NCBI RefSeq assembly: GCF_002160755.1
Contig: NZ_NFLE01000007.1
Location: 62,001-126,000, forward strand
Direction: 5' to 3'
Origin: Lachnoclostridium sp. An14
GTDB taxonomy: Bacteria > Bacillota > Clostridia > Lachnospirales > Lachnospiraceae
DNA: 64,000 nt
The notes under the pieces were generated by a model. It was not told where the DNA came from and did no database searches. It saw only the letters and a list, made by a program, of their open reading frames with translations. The translations under genes and the position numbers were made by a program. This document shows, one piece after another, positions 53,800 to 63,100 of this stretch. Position 1 is the stretch's first letter. Each line of letters starts with the position of its first letter.

Positions 53800-55415
53800 G
53801 ACACAGATGGAGACAACTGACAGCCGTTCTGGCAGCCGCCCTTTTGACAGTTCTGCCGGCTGCCTCCGCCTGGGCAGAGGTGGGAGGGAAACCGGAATAC
53901 TGGAGGGCGGCCACCTACTATTCCGATGACTGGGTGATCAATTTCTGGAACAGCGAGAGCGTTCACATGGAGGAAGAACTGGCCCGGATCGCCGCCGACG
54001 GCTTTAACAGCATCGTGGTGGCGGTGCCCTGGAACGAATTTCAGCCCATGGACGGGCCGGGACAGATCCGGTACGAGGGCTACGCCTACGACAAGCTGGA
54101 CCGGGTGTTCCGGACGGCCAGAGAACAGGGGCTTTGGGTATTCCTGCGGGTGGGCTACACCTGGGATCTGAGCGGAGACGGGATGGATTCCTCCCGCTTT
54201 GCCGCCATGCTCTATGACGACGCCCTGTGGGAGGGATGGCTGGACTATGTGGAAAGCCTGTACCAGGCGGGACGTCGCCACGGGAACCTGGCGGGCGGCT
54301 TTATCACCTGGGAGGACTTCTGGAATTTCCTCCAGAACACGGGAAACGGCTCTCTCAAAGGAGACCGGACAGAGCTGGCGGAGCGCGTCGGCTACCAGGA
54401 GTTTTTGGCGGAGCGCTATACGCTGGCGGAGCTGGAGGAGCAGTTCGGCCTGGAGGCGTCCTCTTTTGAGGAGATCGCCCTGCCGTTGGCGTCAGAGCCG
54501 ATGTTTTACACCTTTCATCAGTTTTACGACCAGTTCATGTGCCGGGTGCTGGAGGCGAGCCAGGAGGTCTTTCCGGGGCTTTCCATGGAGGTGCGCCTGG
54601 ACGTGGATCCGGTGCCGTCGGCGGACGGAGGGCTGGTGGGGGCGTCCCACGGCAGCACCTATGACTGTGGGGAGGCGGAGTATACAGCCGCCATGTACAG
54701 CGTTTCCATGGGCCGGGAATCCTCGGAGGGCGATATGACGGCGTCGGAGGCCCTGTACGCCATGGCCGCCAACCTGGGAGCCGTCATGGCCCAGAACGGC
54801 GGAAAGCCCCTGTTTTTGGAGCAGTTTTTATTCTACGACGACACGCCGGAATTTTCCTACAACCCCAAGCTGTTTCCGGGAGAAAGGCCCCTGTTTCTGG
54901 CGGGGGCGGCCCCCATCCTGCGGTCCATGACCAACGGTTACGGCGTCTGGGCTTACCGGGACTACCGCAACAATTCCGTCTACAATTCCCAGTTTGGCCT
55001 GGGAGAGCGGGGCTGGACCTTCACCGGGAACGCCTTCGTGATCCAGGAGGAGGGAAACCACGCGGCCAGCCTTCCGGCGGGAGGAAAGATTTCCCAGAAC
55101 CTGGGAACCCGCAGCCGGAACATGAGGCCTGGGGGCCGCACCCTGACCTTCTGGGCGGAGAGCGCGGAGCCGGTGACCATCACCGTCACCTACGGAAATG
55201 AGAAAAAATTCGCCCAGGTAAACGGGGAAACCCAGGTGGAACTCACCTTCTCCCAGGAAGGAGAAGAACTGTCCATCCTAAGCAGCGGCCAGGTGACCCT
55301 GGATGACGTATACTTCTACAACCTGGTGGCGGAAGGCCTGCTCTACGGCGTGGACGGCAGCGAGCGGGAGCTGATCGGGGCAGTGCGGGAGCTGAATGAG
55401 GAACTGGCGGAGTGA
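53796..55415 (+). CDS. Secreted clan GH-A-like glycoside hydrolase
   Basis: A 539-residue exported protein. The signal peptide covers residues 1-27, cleaved after AWA. A TIM-barrel-like domain runs to about residue 390. It resembles GH5/GH42-type enzymes: SIVVAVPWNEFQPMDGPG in an early strand, a possible acid/base Glu173 in FITWEDFWNF and a possible nucleophile Glu342 in PLFLEQFLFYD. The last 140 residues look like a beta-sandwich. No family number can be assigned. The ATGA overlap with the MATE gene implies linked roles at the cell surface. Confidence 0.65.
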   Translation: MRHRWRQLTAVLAAALLTVLPAASAWAEVGGKPEYWRAATYYSDDWVINFWNSESVHMEEELARIAADGFNSIVVAVPWNEFQPMDGPGQIRYEGYAYDKLDRVFRTAREQGLWVFLRVGYTWDLSGDGMDSSRFAAMLYDDALWEGWLDYVESLYQAGRRHGNLAGGFITWEDFWNFLQNTGNGSLKGDRTELAERVGYQEFLAERYTLAELEEQFGLEASSFEEIALPLASEPMFYTFHQFYDQFMCRVLEASQEVFPGLSMEVRLDVDPVPSADGGLVGASHGSTYDCGEAEYTAAMYSVSMGRESSEGDMTASEALYAMAANLGAVMAQNGGKPLFLEQFLFYDDTPEFSYNPKLFPGERPLFLAGAAPILRSMTNGYGVWAYRDYRNNSVYNSQFGLGERGWTFTGNAFVIQEEGNHAASLPAGGKISQNLGTRSRNMRPGGRTLTFWAESAEPVTITVTYGNEKKFAQVNGETQVELTFSQEGEELSILSSGQVTLDDVYFYNLVAEGLLYGVDGSERELIGAVRELNEELAE

Positions 55416-55463
55416 GGCCGGCGGGGAAGGCTGGAGAGAGAATATAAAATAGAAAATCGGTGA

Positions 55464-55492
55464 TTGAGAAAGGGAAAAGAGTGTGCTATACT
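55464..55492 (+). promoter_or_regulatory. Promoter of small-toxin locus 4
   Basis: TTGAGA and TATACT with a 17-base spacer. The transcript would start near 55499, about 87 bases before the toxin ATG. Confidence 0.75.
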
Positions 55493-55585
55493 GGCAGCAC
55501 GGAAAGCCAGAGTACAAATCAGGCGGCCTGCCCTCCTATTTTTCGGAGGGGCATAACCCTCCAGACGAAAGAGGAAAGGAGGGCG

Positions 55586-55684
55586 ATGCCGGTGTATGTT
55601 ACATATTCGGATTTGATCCAGATAGGTATCTTCATCGTAGCCCTTGTAGGTCTCGTTTACGAGATTTTTAAGGGAAAGAATTAG
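55586..55684 (+). CDS. Holin-like small toxin 4
   Basis: A 32-residue peptide: MPVYVTYSDLIQ, then the helix IGIFIVALVGLVY, then the basic end EIFKGKN. This is the single-helix, lysine-tailed plan of small type I toxins, though only distantly like toxins 2 and 3. GGAGGG at 55578-55583 is a strong site but can pair with CCCTCC at 55557-55562, so translation may be held back by leader structure. A convergent small RNA ends at its stop codon. Confidence 0.7.
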   Translation: MPVYVTYSDLIQIGIFIVALVGLVYEIFKGKN

Positions 55685-55775
55685 CCGCCACTACTGCAAT
55701 AGTGACGGCTGGCCTCATATGAGGCATCACTAATCATTATTGGGGTAGGCCGTTTGTCTCCGGCTTTCCCTTTCT
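55683..55775 (-). ncRNA. Antisense-type small RNA, locus 4
   Basis: The minus-strand promoter at 55782-55810 (TTGTAT, 17 bases, TAGAGT with TG extension) should start an RNA near 55775. A hairpin at 55683-55710 (AGCCGTCACTA/TAGTGGCGGCT with one G-U pair) then TTCTTT ends it at the toxin stop codon. The likely role is RNA antitoxin. Confidence 0.6.
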
Positions 55776-55781
55776 GTCTCT

Positions 55782-55810
55782 ACTCTAACACATTTAACAA
55801 TAGAATACAA
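55782..55810 (-). promoter_or_regulatory. Putative promoter of antisense RNA 4
   Basis: Minus-strand TTGTAT and TAGAGT with a 17-base spacer and a TG one base before the -10. Confidence 0.5.
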
Positions 55811-55874
55811 GCAAAAACGGAAATCCCCAAAAAATCTAAAAAATCCAAAGAAAAAAGTTGTCAAGAAAAAATGC

Positions 55875-55903
55875 TTGACACCTCTGCCATTATCGTGTAT
55901 GAT
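55875..55903 (+). promoter_or_regulatory. Promoter of ylxM-ffh operon
   Basis: TTGACA and TATGAT with a 17-base spacer. The start near 55910 leaves a leader of only about 10 bases before the ylxM ATG. Confidence 0.85.
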
Positions 55904-55919
55904 AAACCAGGTGATTGAA

Positions 55920-56264
55920 ATGGAAAAGATCGTCCAGCAGGCGCTGCTATATGATTTTTACGGAGAGCTCCTCACGGAGCACCAGAAAAGCATTTACGAG
56001 GACGCAGTGTTCAATGACCTTTCCCTCAGCGAGATTGCCAGGGAGGAAGGGATCAGCAGACAGGGGGTTCACGACCTGATTAAGCGGTGTGACCGGATCC
56101 TGGAAGGATATGAGGAAAAGCTGGGCCTGGTGGAAAAGTTTCAGAGGACCAAGGAGAAGGTGGAGGAGATCCACCGGCTCACCAGAGAATTTTCTGAGAC
56201 AGGCGAGCGGGAGCTGATCCAGAGGATCGGACAGATTTCCACGGAGATTCTGGAGCTGAGCTGA
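55920..56264 (+). CDS. ylxM: YlxM, putative SRP-associated helix-turn-helix protein
   Basis: A 114-residue UPF0122 protein with a sigma-70 region 4-like helix-turn-helix (LTEHQKSIYEDAVFNDLSLSEIA; GISRQGVHDLIKRCDRIL). YlxM genes sit next to ffh and the protein modulates the signal recognition particle. The ATG at 55920 follows AGGTGA. An earlier in-frame ATG at 55875 overlaps the promoter and is excluded. ffh starts 20 bases downstream. Confidence 0.92.
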   Translation: MEKIVQQALLYDFYGELLTEHQKSIYEDAVFNDLSLSEIAREEGISRQGVHDLIKRCDRILEGYEEKLGLVEKFQRTKEKVEEIHRLTREFSETGERELIQRIGQISTEILELS

Positions 56265-56284
56265 CGGCTCCACAGGAGGATTGC

Positions 56285-57649
56285 ATGGCGTTTGAGAGCT
56301 TAACAGACAAACTGCAGAACGTGTTTAAAAACCTGCGGGGCAAGGGACGGCTGTCCGAGGCCGATGTAAAGGCCGCCCTGAAAGAAGTGAAGATGGCCCT
56401 TTTGGAGGCCGACGTCAGCTTTAAGGTTGTAAAGCAGTTCATCAATTCTGTGCAGGAACGGGCCGTTGGACAGGATGTGTTAAACAGCCTCACACCGGCG
56501 CAGATGGTCATAAAAATTGTAAACGAGGAGCTTGTAAAGCTTATGGGCTCCGAGACCACGGAGATCGCCTTAAAGCCGGCGAACGAGATCACGGTCATCA
56601 TGATGGCCGGACTTCAGGGCGCTGGTAAGACCACCACCACCGCGAAGATCGCGGGAAAGTTAAAGGCGAAGGGCAGAAAGCCCCTTCTTGCGGCCTGCGA
56701 CGTGTATCGTCCGGCAGCCATTGATCAGTTAAAGATCAACGGTGAAAAGCAGGGAGTTCCCGTATTTTCCATGGGAAACCAGCACAGCCCGGTGGACATT
56801 GCCAAGGCGGCGGTGGAACACGCCAAGGCCAATGGGAACAACGTGGTCATTCTGGATACGGCCGGACGGCTCCACATCGACGAGGAGATGATGGAGGAGC
56901 TGCAGGCGATCAAGCAGGCGCTCACGGTGGATCAGACGATCCTGGTGGTGGACGCCATGACGGGTCAGGACGCGGTAAACGTAGCCGGCTCGTTCAATGA
57001 AAAAGTAGGGATTGACGGTGTGATCCTGACGAAGATGGACGGAGACACGAGAGGCGGAGCCGCTCTTTCCGTTCGCCAGGTGACAGGACGGCCGATTCTA
57101 TACGTCGGTATGGGAGAAAAGCTCTCTGATCTGGAGCAGTTTTATCCCGACCGGATGGCATCCAGAATTCTCGGAATGGGAGACATCCTTTCCCTGATCG
57201 AGAAGGCAGAGCTGGAGATGGACCAGGAGAAGGCCAAAGAGCTGGGCCAGAAATTAAAAAAGGCCGAGTTCGATTACAACGACTTCCTGGATCAGATGCG
57301 CCAGATCAAGAAGATGGGCGGCATGAGCAGCATCCTGGGGATGATGCCCGGTATGTCCCAGATCAAGGATGTGGACATCGACGAAAAGGCCATGGACCGG
57401 GTGGAGGCGATCATTCTCTCCATGACGGCCAAGGAGCGGGCAAACCCGTCCCTCTTAAACCTTTCCAGAAAGCAGCGCATCGCCAAGGGGGCAGGCGTTC
57501 CCTTAAGCGAGGTGAACCGCATTGTAAAGCAGTTTGATCAGATGAAAAAGATGATGAAACAGCTCCCGGGAATGATGGGCGGCGGCAAGCGGAAGGGCTT
57601 TGGCGGTCTGGGCGGCCTCATGGGCGGAAAGCTCAAGATGCCCTTTTAA
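56285..57649 (+). CDS. ffh: Signal recognition particle protein Ffh
   Basis: SRP54 homologue that targets nascent membrane proteins to FtsY and SecYEG. The 454 residues hold an N domain, the G domain with GLQGAGKTTTTAKIAGKL near residue 107, DVYRPAAIDQL, DTAGRL and TKMDGDTRGGAAL, and a methionine-rich M domain at the end (QMKKMMKQLPGMMGG). AGGAGG precedes the ATG. Confidence 0.98.
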   Translation: MAFESLTDKLQNVFKNLRGKGRLSEADVKAALKEVKMALLEADVSFKVVKQFINSVQERAVGQDVLNSLTPAQMVIKIVNEELVKLMGSETTEIALKPANEITVIMMAGLQGAGKTTTTAKIAGKLKAKGRKPLLAACDVYRPAAIDQLKINGEKQGVPVFSMGNQHSPVDIAKAAVEHAKANGNNVVILDTAGRLHIDEEMMEELQAIKQALTVDQTILVVDAMTGQDAVNVAGSFNEKVGIDGVILTKMDGDTRGGAALSVRQVTGRPILYVGMGEKLSDLEQFYPDRMASRILGMGDILSLIEKAELEMDQEKAKELGQKLKKAEFDYNDFLDQMRQIKKMGGMSSILGMMPGMSQIKDVDIDEKAMDRVEAIILSMTAKERANPSLLNLSRKQRIAKGAGVPLSEVNRIVKQFDQMKKMMKQLPGMMGGGKRKGFGGLGGLMGGKLKMPF

Positions 57650-57714
57650 CACAGATAGCAAGGCAGGTCCCTGCGTTGTTAATAAATCAGTTTTGAAATG
57701 AGGAGGTGAAACAC

Positions 57715-57957
57715 ATGGCAGTAAAGATGAGACTGAGAAGAATGGGTCAGAAGAAGGCTCCTTTCTATAGAATCGTAGTTGCAGATTCCCGCTCTCCGAG
57801 AGACGGAAGATTCATCGAGGAGGTTGGCTACTATGATCCGACCGTAGATCCGAGCGTGATCAAGTTCAACGAGGAGGCAGCGAAGAAATGGCTGGCAACC
57901 GGCGCACAGCCGACGGAGACTGTTGGTAAGCTTTTAAAGATTGCTGGAATCCAGTAA
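57715..57957 (+). CDS. rpsP: 30S ribosomal protein S16
   Basis: An 80-residue ribosomal protein ([39 protein letters not shown]). AGGAGGTGA at 57701-57709 selects the ATG at 57715 rather than the GTG at 57706. It has its place in the ffh-rpsP-khpA-rimM-trmD order typical of Firmicutes. Confidence 0.98.
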   Translation: MAVKMRLRRMGQKKAPFYRIVVADSRSPRDGRFIEEVGYYDPTVDPSVIKFNEEAAKKWLATGAQPTETVGKLLKIAGIQ

Positions 57958-57993
57958 TTTTTAGTTACCGGTGTGCAGTGCGAGGTGAACAGT

Positions 57994-58221
57994 ATGAAAG
58001 AATTAGTAGAAGTCATTGCAAAGGCACTGGTGGACCACCCGGATCAGGTTGTCGTCACGGAGACCGAGAAGGAGAACGCGACCGTCATCGAGCTGAAGGT
58101 AGCGGAGTCCGACATGGGAAAAGTGATCGGCAAACAGGGAAGGATCGCCAAAGCCATTCGTTCTGTTGTAAAAGCAGCCGCTTCAAAAGAAGAAAAAAAG
58201 GTTATTGTGGATATTCAGTAA
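57994..58221 (+). CDS. khpA: KH-domain RNA-binding protein KhpA (YlqC)
   Basis: A 75-residue single KH domain. The GxxG loop is in VIGKQGRIAKAIRSVV. With KhpB it binds many small RNAs and messages in Firmicutes. GAGGTGA at 57982-57988 favours the ATG at 57994. An ATG at 57973 precedes that site. A terminator and a dispersed repeat separate it from rimM. Confidence 0.92.
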   Translation: MKELVEVIAKALVDHPDQVVVTETEKENATVIELKVAESDMGKVIGKQGRIAKAIRSVVKAAASKEEKKVIVDIQ

Positions 58222-58229
58222 CTTTGGGA

Positions 58230-58255
58230 CCGCCTGACATTGGAAGGCGGTTTTT
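58230..58255 (+). terminator. Terminator after khpA
   Basis: CCGCCT (58230) pairs with AGGCGG (58245), followed by five Ts. It would uncouple the rpsP part of the operon from rimM-trmD. Confidence 0.75.
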
Positions 58256-58259
58256 CTTC

Positions 58260-58320
58260 GTTTCATAGGGAAATCCGTTCCCTGTGAAAGGAAAGGCTCT
58301 GGCAGGCGGGGCGCTGCGGG
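58260..58320 (+). repeat. Dispersed repeat, copy G (degenerate)
   Basis: GTTTCATAGGGAAA..GTTCCCTGTGAAA palindrome followed by GGCTCTGGCAGGCGGG and then GC-rich sequence without a clear match. It starts right after the khpA terminator. Confidence 0.6.
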
Positions 58321-58449
58321 CGGAAACGAAGGCTGCCGGGAGAATCTGCCTCCGCCGCCCGGGTATTCGGGCAAGAAGACAGGCGGCAGGGACGGCGCGC
58401 TCCGGCGGATGACTGGGCGCATACATTTCAGAAAGGGAGAGCAGGACAG

Positions 58450-58962
58450 ATGGAAGATATGCTTCGGGTCGGCGTGATCAGCTCCACCCATGGGGTGCGG
58501 GGCGAGGTAAAGGTATTTCCCACCACCGATGACGCAGCCCGTTTCAACGATTTAAAAACCGTATTTCTGGACACGGGAAAGGAGCTTTTAAAGCTGGAAA
58601 TCTCCGGCGTGAAGTTCTTTAAAAACATGGTGATCCTGAAATTTAAGGGATATGACAATATTAACGATATTGAATGTTACCGCGGCAGGGAGCTGTGGAT
58701 CACCAGGGACCAGGCAGTGCCCCTGGGAGAGGACGAAAACTTTGTGGCGGACTTGATCGGCCTTTCTGTGGTCACTGACGAAGGGGAACCCCTGGGAGTG
58801 ATGAAGGACGTGATGTTTACCGGGGCCAACGACGTGTACGTGGTGGAGCGGGAGAATGGAAAAGAGCTGCTGCTCCCGGCCATTAAGGACTGCATCCTGG
58901 ATGTGGATCTGGAGGCCGGCGTGATGAAGGTACACGTGCTGGACGGGCTTTTGGATCTGTAA
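58450..58962 (+). CDS. rimM: Ribosome maturation factor RimM
   Basis: A 170-residue factor that binds S19 and helps assemble the 30S head. The N-terminal beta-barrel (LRVGVISSTHGVRGEVKVFPTT) and the PRC-barrel half (VGMKD-like LGVMKDVMFTGANDVYVV; LLPAIKDCILDVDLEAGVMKVH) are both seen. GGGAGAGCAGG precedes the ATG. trmD follows after 15 bases. Confidence 0.97.
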   Translation: MEDMLRVGVISSTHGVRGEVKVFPTTDDAARFNDLKTVFLDTGKELLKLEISGVKFFKNMVILKFKGYDNINDIECYRGRELWITRDQAVPLGEDENFVADLIGLSVVTDEGEPLGVMKDVMFTGANDVYVVERENGKELLLPAIKDCILDVDLEAGVMKVHVLDGLLDL

Positions 58963-58977
58963 AATGGAGGAAATACG

Positions 58978-59799
58978 ATGAATTATCACATTCTGACGCT
59001 GTTTCCGGAGATGGTGCTGGAGGGGTTAAACACCAGCATCATCGGACGGGCGGCGGCCGCGGGAAAGATTTCCATAGAGGCGGTGAATATCCGGGATTAC
59101 ACCAAGGAGAAACACGGCCACGTGGACGACGCCCCCTACGGGGGCGGGGCCGGGATGGTGATGCAGGCGGCGCCCGTCTGCGACGCCTACGAGGCGCTTT
59201 GCGAACGGATTGGGAAACGGCCCAGGGTTCTCTACATGACCCCCCAGGGCCAGGTGTTCAACCAGAAGATCGCCGAGGAGCTGGCAAAGGAGGAGGATCT
59301 GGTCTTTCTCTGCGGCCACTACGAGGGGATTGACGAGCGTGCCCTGGAGCTGATCGCCACAGACTACCTTTCTGTGGGGGACTACGTGCTCACCGGCGGC
59401 GAGCTGCCGGCCATGGTGATGATCGACTGCATTTCCCGCCTGGTGCCCGGGGTGTTAAACAATGACGCGTCGGCGGAGGAGGAATCCTTCCACGACAACC
59501 TCTTAGAATACCCCCAGTACACCAGGCCGGAGGAATACCGGGGGAAAAAGGTGCCGGAGGTGCTTTTATCCGGCCATCACAAGAAAATTTATGAGTGGCG
59601 GAGGGAACAGTCCATCCGCCGCACCCTGGAGCGCCGCCCGGATCTTCTTTCCGGCGCGAACCTGGACAAGCGGGAGCGGAAGTTTTTGGACGGACTTCTG
59701 CGGGAACAGGAGGAGCGGGAGAAATCGCCGGCGCCTTCCGGGCCGGAGGAATGTTCCGAGAGCAGTTCTGAGACAGCCCAGCCCCAGACGGAGGCCTGA
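58978..59799 (+). CDS. trmD: tRNA (guanine37-N1)-methyltransferase
   Basis: SPOUT methyltransferase that makes m1G37 to prevent frameshifts. The 273 residues include HILTLFPEMV, DDAPYGGGAGMVM, the knotted SAM site LCGHYEGIDERA and SVGDYVLTGGELPAMV, and HHKKIYEWRREQS. The last 30 residues are an acidic Ser/Pro tail not needed in shorter relatives. Unlike most Firmicutes operons, rplS does not follow. Confidence 0.97.
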   Translation: MNYHILTLFPEMVLEGLNTSIIGRAAAAGKISIEAVNIRDYTKEKHGHVDDAPYGGGAGMVMQAAPVCDAYEALCERIGKRPRVLYMTPQGQVFNQKIAEELAKEEDLVFLCGHYEGIDERALELIATDYLSVGDYVLTGGELPAMVMIDCISRLVPGVLNNDASAEEESFHDNLLEYPQYTRPEEYRGKKVPEVLLSGHHKKIYEWRREQSIRRTLERRPDLLSGANLDKRERKFLDGLLREQEEREKSPAPSGPEECSESSSETAQPQTEA

Positions 59800-59847
59800 A
59801 ACAGGCACCAGGAAAAACAGAATCAGGAAAGGAACCGGAGGAAAAAT

Positions 59848-59888
59848 GCCGCAGGTGATGGAGAACATCCGTCATCCGCGGCGTTTTT
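59848..59888 (+). terminator. Terminator after trmD
   Basis: GCCGCAGGTGATGGA (59848) pairs with TCCGTCATCCGCGGC (59868) with one bulge or mismatch, then five Ts. Confidence 0.75.
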
Positions 59889-60013
59889 CGCTTTTCTGGA
59901 GAGAAAATGGGGCGAATCCGGAAAAATTACGGCGTCGCCGGCCGCGCTGCGCGCGGCAGTGTGAAAAAATTGAAAAAAAGTAAATAAGAGGGCCAAATGT
60001 AACACCTTCTGTA

Positions 60014-60029
60014 CCCCCCCCTGTATAAT
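60014..60029 (+). promoter_or_regulatory. C8 tract and -10 box before surface protein gene
   Basis: Eight Cs (60014-60021) sit two bases before TATAAT (60024-60029). The -35 region is poor (AACACC at 17 bases). Tract-length change would alter promoter spacing. Nothing else is recognised from 59889 to 60119 beyond a GCCGCGC-rich palindromic patch at 59938. Confidence 0.5.
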
Positions 60030-60119
60030 AACCAGTAATGACAGAGACGTATGGGTTTTTGTCATTAAAAATTACAAATGGACCGCTGAATTCATTTGGA
60101 AAGGAAGGAGAGAAATAGT

Positions 60120-63100
60120 ATGGAGGGACGCGGAAGGTCCAGGGCGAGAAGAAAGCGCAAGCTGTTTTCGTCCAAACGCCTGACGTCATTCCTGCTAGCA
60201 GCGGCCATGATCGGCACCAACGTAGGTGCGGATCTGAATACGGCCTACGCGGCAGGCTTTTCGTCAGAAGTGGCGTTTGAAATGCGGGGCTCCGATCTGG
60301 TGACAGCCATCGAGGATGCCATCGCCACCGGAAACACGGTGACGCCGGATGACCTGGATTTTACAAACGGCAAGGTAGAGCAGTTTGAAGGTTATCTGTT
60401 CGGAGAAGGAAAGCTGTACGAGGCCTATCCCGAAGTGGAAGGAGGCGATGTCAGCGCAGACTTGCGCGTATTTGTACGTCTGCCGGAGGACGGGGACGAT
60501 ATGTACGCCGTAACAGGTGACGAGGAGGTCATCTTCCTTTATGTAAACAACAGCAGCGACACGGTAAAATTCCGTTCCTGTATCAATTACATGGTGGACG
60601 GAGAGGAAAAGGTAAAAAAGACCGACTGGGTGACGGTAAGGAGCTATGAGAGCGCTTACGGCGACGAGGAGGTCAACGTGATTTCCGACCCGGTGGAGCC
60701 CCCTGTGACAGAGGCTCCGGAGGAGACGGAGGGACCGGCAAATGATACCGAGACCACAGCTCCCGACGGAGAGACCACAGCTCCGGAGACCCCGGAGACG
60801 GACGCTCCCGCTGGGGAGACGCCGGACAGCGGAGAAGGCGGGGAGACGGATGTCCCGGAAACAGATGTCCCGGGGAACGATCCTCTGGCCACGGATTCCG
60901 AGCTGACGCTTTCCATGAGTCAGAACGTGGTTTCCCTGGTGGCTATGCCCGGCGATGAGCTGGCAACCCCGTCGGATATGACCGATGGCAGCGAGGACGA
61001 GGAGGAAACCACTGCCCCGGAGGAGACTACAGGCTCTGAGGAGGAGACGACGGCAGCGGAGGAAACCACAGGCTCCGAGGAGGAGACGACGGCAGCGGAG
61101 GAAACCACCACGGCTCCCGCGGAGGAAGAAACCACCGCAGCCGGTGAGACGGAAACTCCTGAGGATCCCAAAGCGACAGAGTCCGAGACGGAGAAACCGG
61201 AGGTTCCAAACGCGCCGAAACCCACCTACAGCGACCTGGTGGGCGTGGGCTGGAGCGGAACGGCGAAATTGTATTCCACCACCTTAAAGAAACTCCACGC
61301 CCTTGACGATGTGGAGGGCTGGCCGGTGAATTATTCCATCGCTCCCGCAGGCTCCGCCAGAATCATAGACGGGCCGAGAGGAGTAGAGGACGGCGAGGAT
61401 TTATACTTCGGTGTAAAGAATCAGATCGGCTATGCCGTGGAGACCGTTCTTGCCAACGGCGAGGAGCTCACCGCCGATACCGTCACGGAAAACAACGACG
61501 GTTCCCAGACCGTATGGTACAATGTGCCGGAGGTTATGGAAGAACAGGACGTGGATGTGGTGATGACGGAGACCGGCGAACATCCGGCTTTTGAGCAGGT
61601 TCTGACCATGGACGACGGGATGGAGATCACCATCCGCGCCGGAGAAGGGGTGCTGCCGGCAGGAGTGCAGGCGGCGGCCAGCGTGGTAACCGGCATTGAG
61701 GACGTAGTAAAGGAGAATGTGGAGGCCGAGGCGGCAGCCGCCGGCGAGGAGAAAGAGGTTATCACCTCCCTGTCCTACAACATCGACCTTCTGGATGCCG
61801 ACGGCAACAAGCTGGACGACCAGATCTGGAACGGTGTCGTGGAGGTCACCTTCAGCGGTGCGCCCATGGAGGAGCACAGTAAGGATGCGGACAGCGTGGA
61901 AGTGGTGTACGTCGAGACCACCAAAGAGTCCGAACCCCAGGCCGAGATCCAGGCCGAGGATGTGGTTTCCGTAGAAACCGTGTCTAAGACCGTGGATGTA
62001 GCGGAAGGGGACAGCGTGACGGAGGTGTCGTTTGAGACGGAGCATTTCTCGGTGTATACGGTTACCTTTTATAGTGGAAACAAAAGCACAGACCTGACGG
62101 TATACGTTATGGATACTGCCACAAAGCACGAATTGCAGAATAAAAAGGTTTCCTTATCCGGCGGGTATTACTCGGATGGAGACGTGATTCAGATTGCGAA
62201 TCTTGCGGAAACGATTCGGACGAATATGGGATTGTCTGCAGATGAATATCCGTTCTTGTCAGCAACGACAGGAAATGATTTGACGGGCACCGCGGTAAAT
62301 GTTCTGTATGCTCACAAAGAAAATGGATATAACGCTAATCTGCGGTTATATCGGACAAGAGAACGTCAATCATTTATGGGTTATAGTTGGTATGAATATC
62401 ACAACCCAGTAAACACCTTATATTTCTGGTACGGAGAACCTTCCGTCACAGTCACATTTGACAAGAATAATGGCGGTGGAACTGCTCCCGATGCGATGAC
62501 CGCAAAAGCCGGAGAGTTTATTACGTTACCGGGTCAGGGCGATATGACAGCTCCTAATAACTGTGTATTTTCCGGTTGGAGCCGTATCACAAATCCCAAT
62601 GAGAATGGCAAATATAAACCGGGAAATAATGGAACGGTCTATCCGGCAGGTTATCAGTTTAAGGTTCCGGAAAATGACATAACGCTGTACGCTGTTTGGT
62701 CACAGAAGAATGTCGATGCCGAATTTTATATCCGTTTAGATGGAGTAATTCCGACAGAGCCGCAGGGTCATAAGGAGAGCGAGTATACGAGTGCGATAAA
62801 GATTGATGGAGCCATTAAAATAGGAACCTTCTATACAAATGCCACAGTTCCAGGTGTTGTAGACCGGTTGAATGCGAATGCAGTTCCAACAAATGAACAA
62901 ATCCAGGCTGTATGCAGTGCTAAGCACGTACAGTATAATCCTGATGAAGATTATGTCTTATGGTATGTTATAAAGAAAGAATCTACATGGCACGTGGATG
63001 GTGTAGTACTGAAAAAAGCGAAAGTGAATTTATCTTACGACCCAAATGGGAAAACCTTTGTAGAGTGGACGATGCCGGACGGTATGCAGTATGATCCCGG

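Noticed and set aside
60656-61225. Long minus-strand frames rich in Ser and Val opposite the adhesin stalk
   Set aside because: They are the antisense reading of the GAG/ACC-rich Glu-Thr stalk, have no ribosome binding site, and overlap a gene with a signal peptide and recognisable domains.
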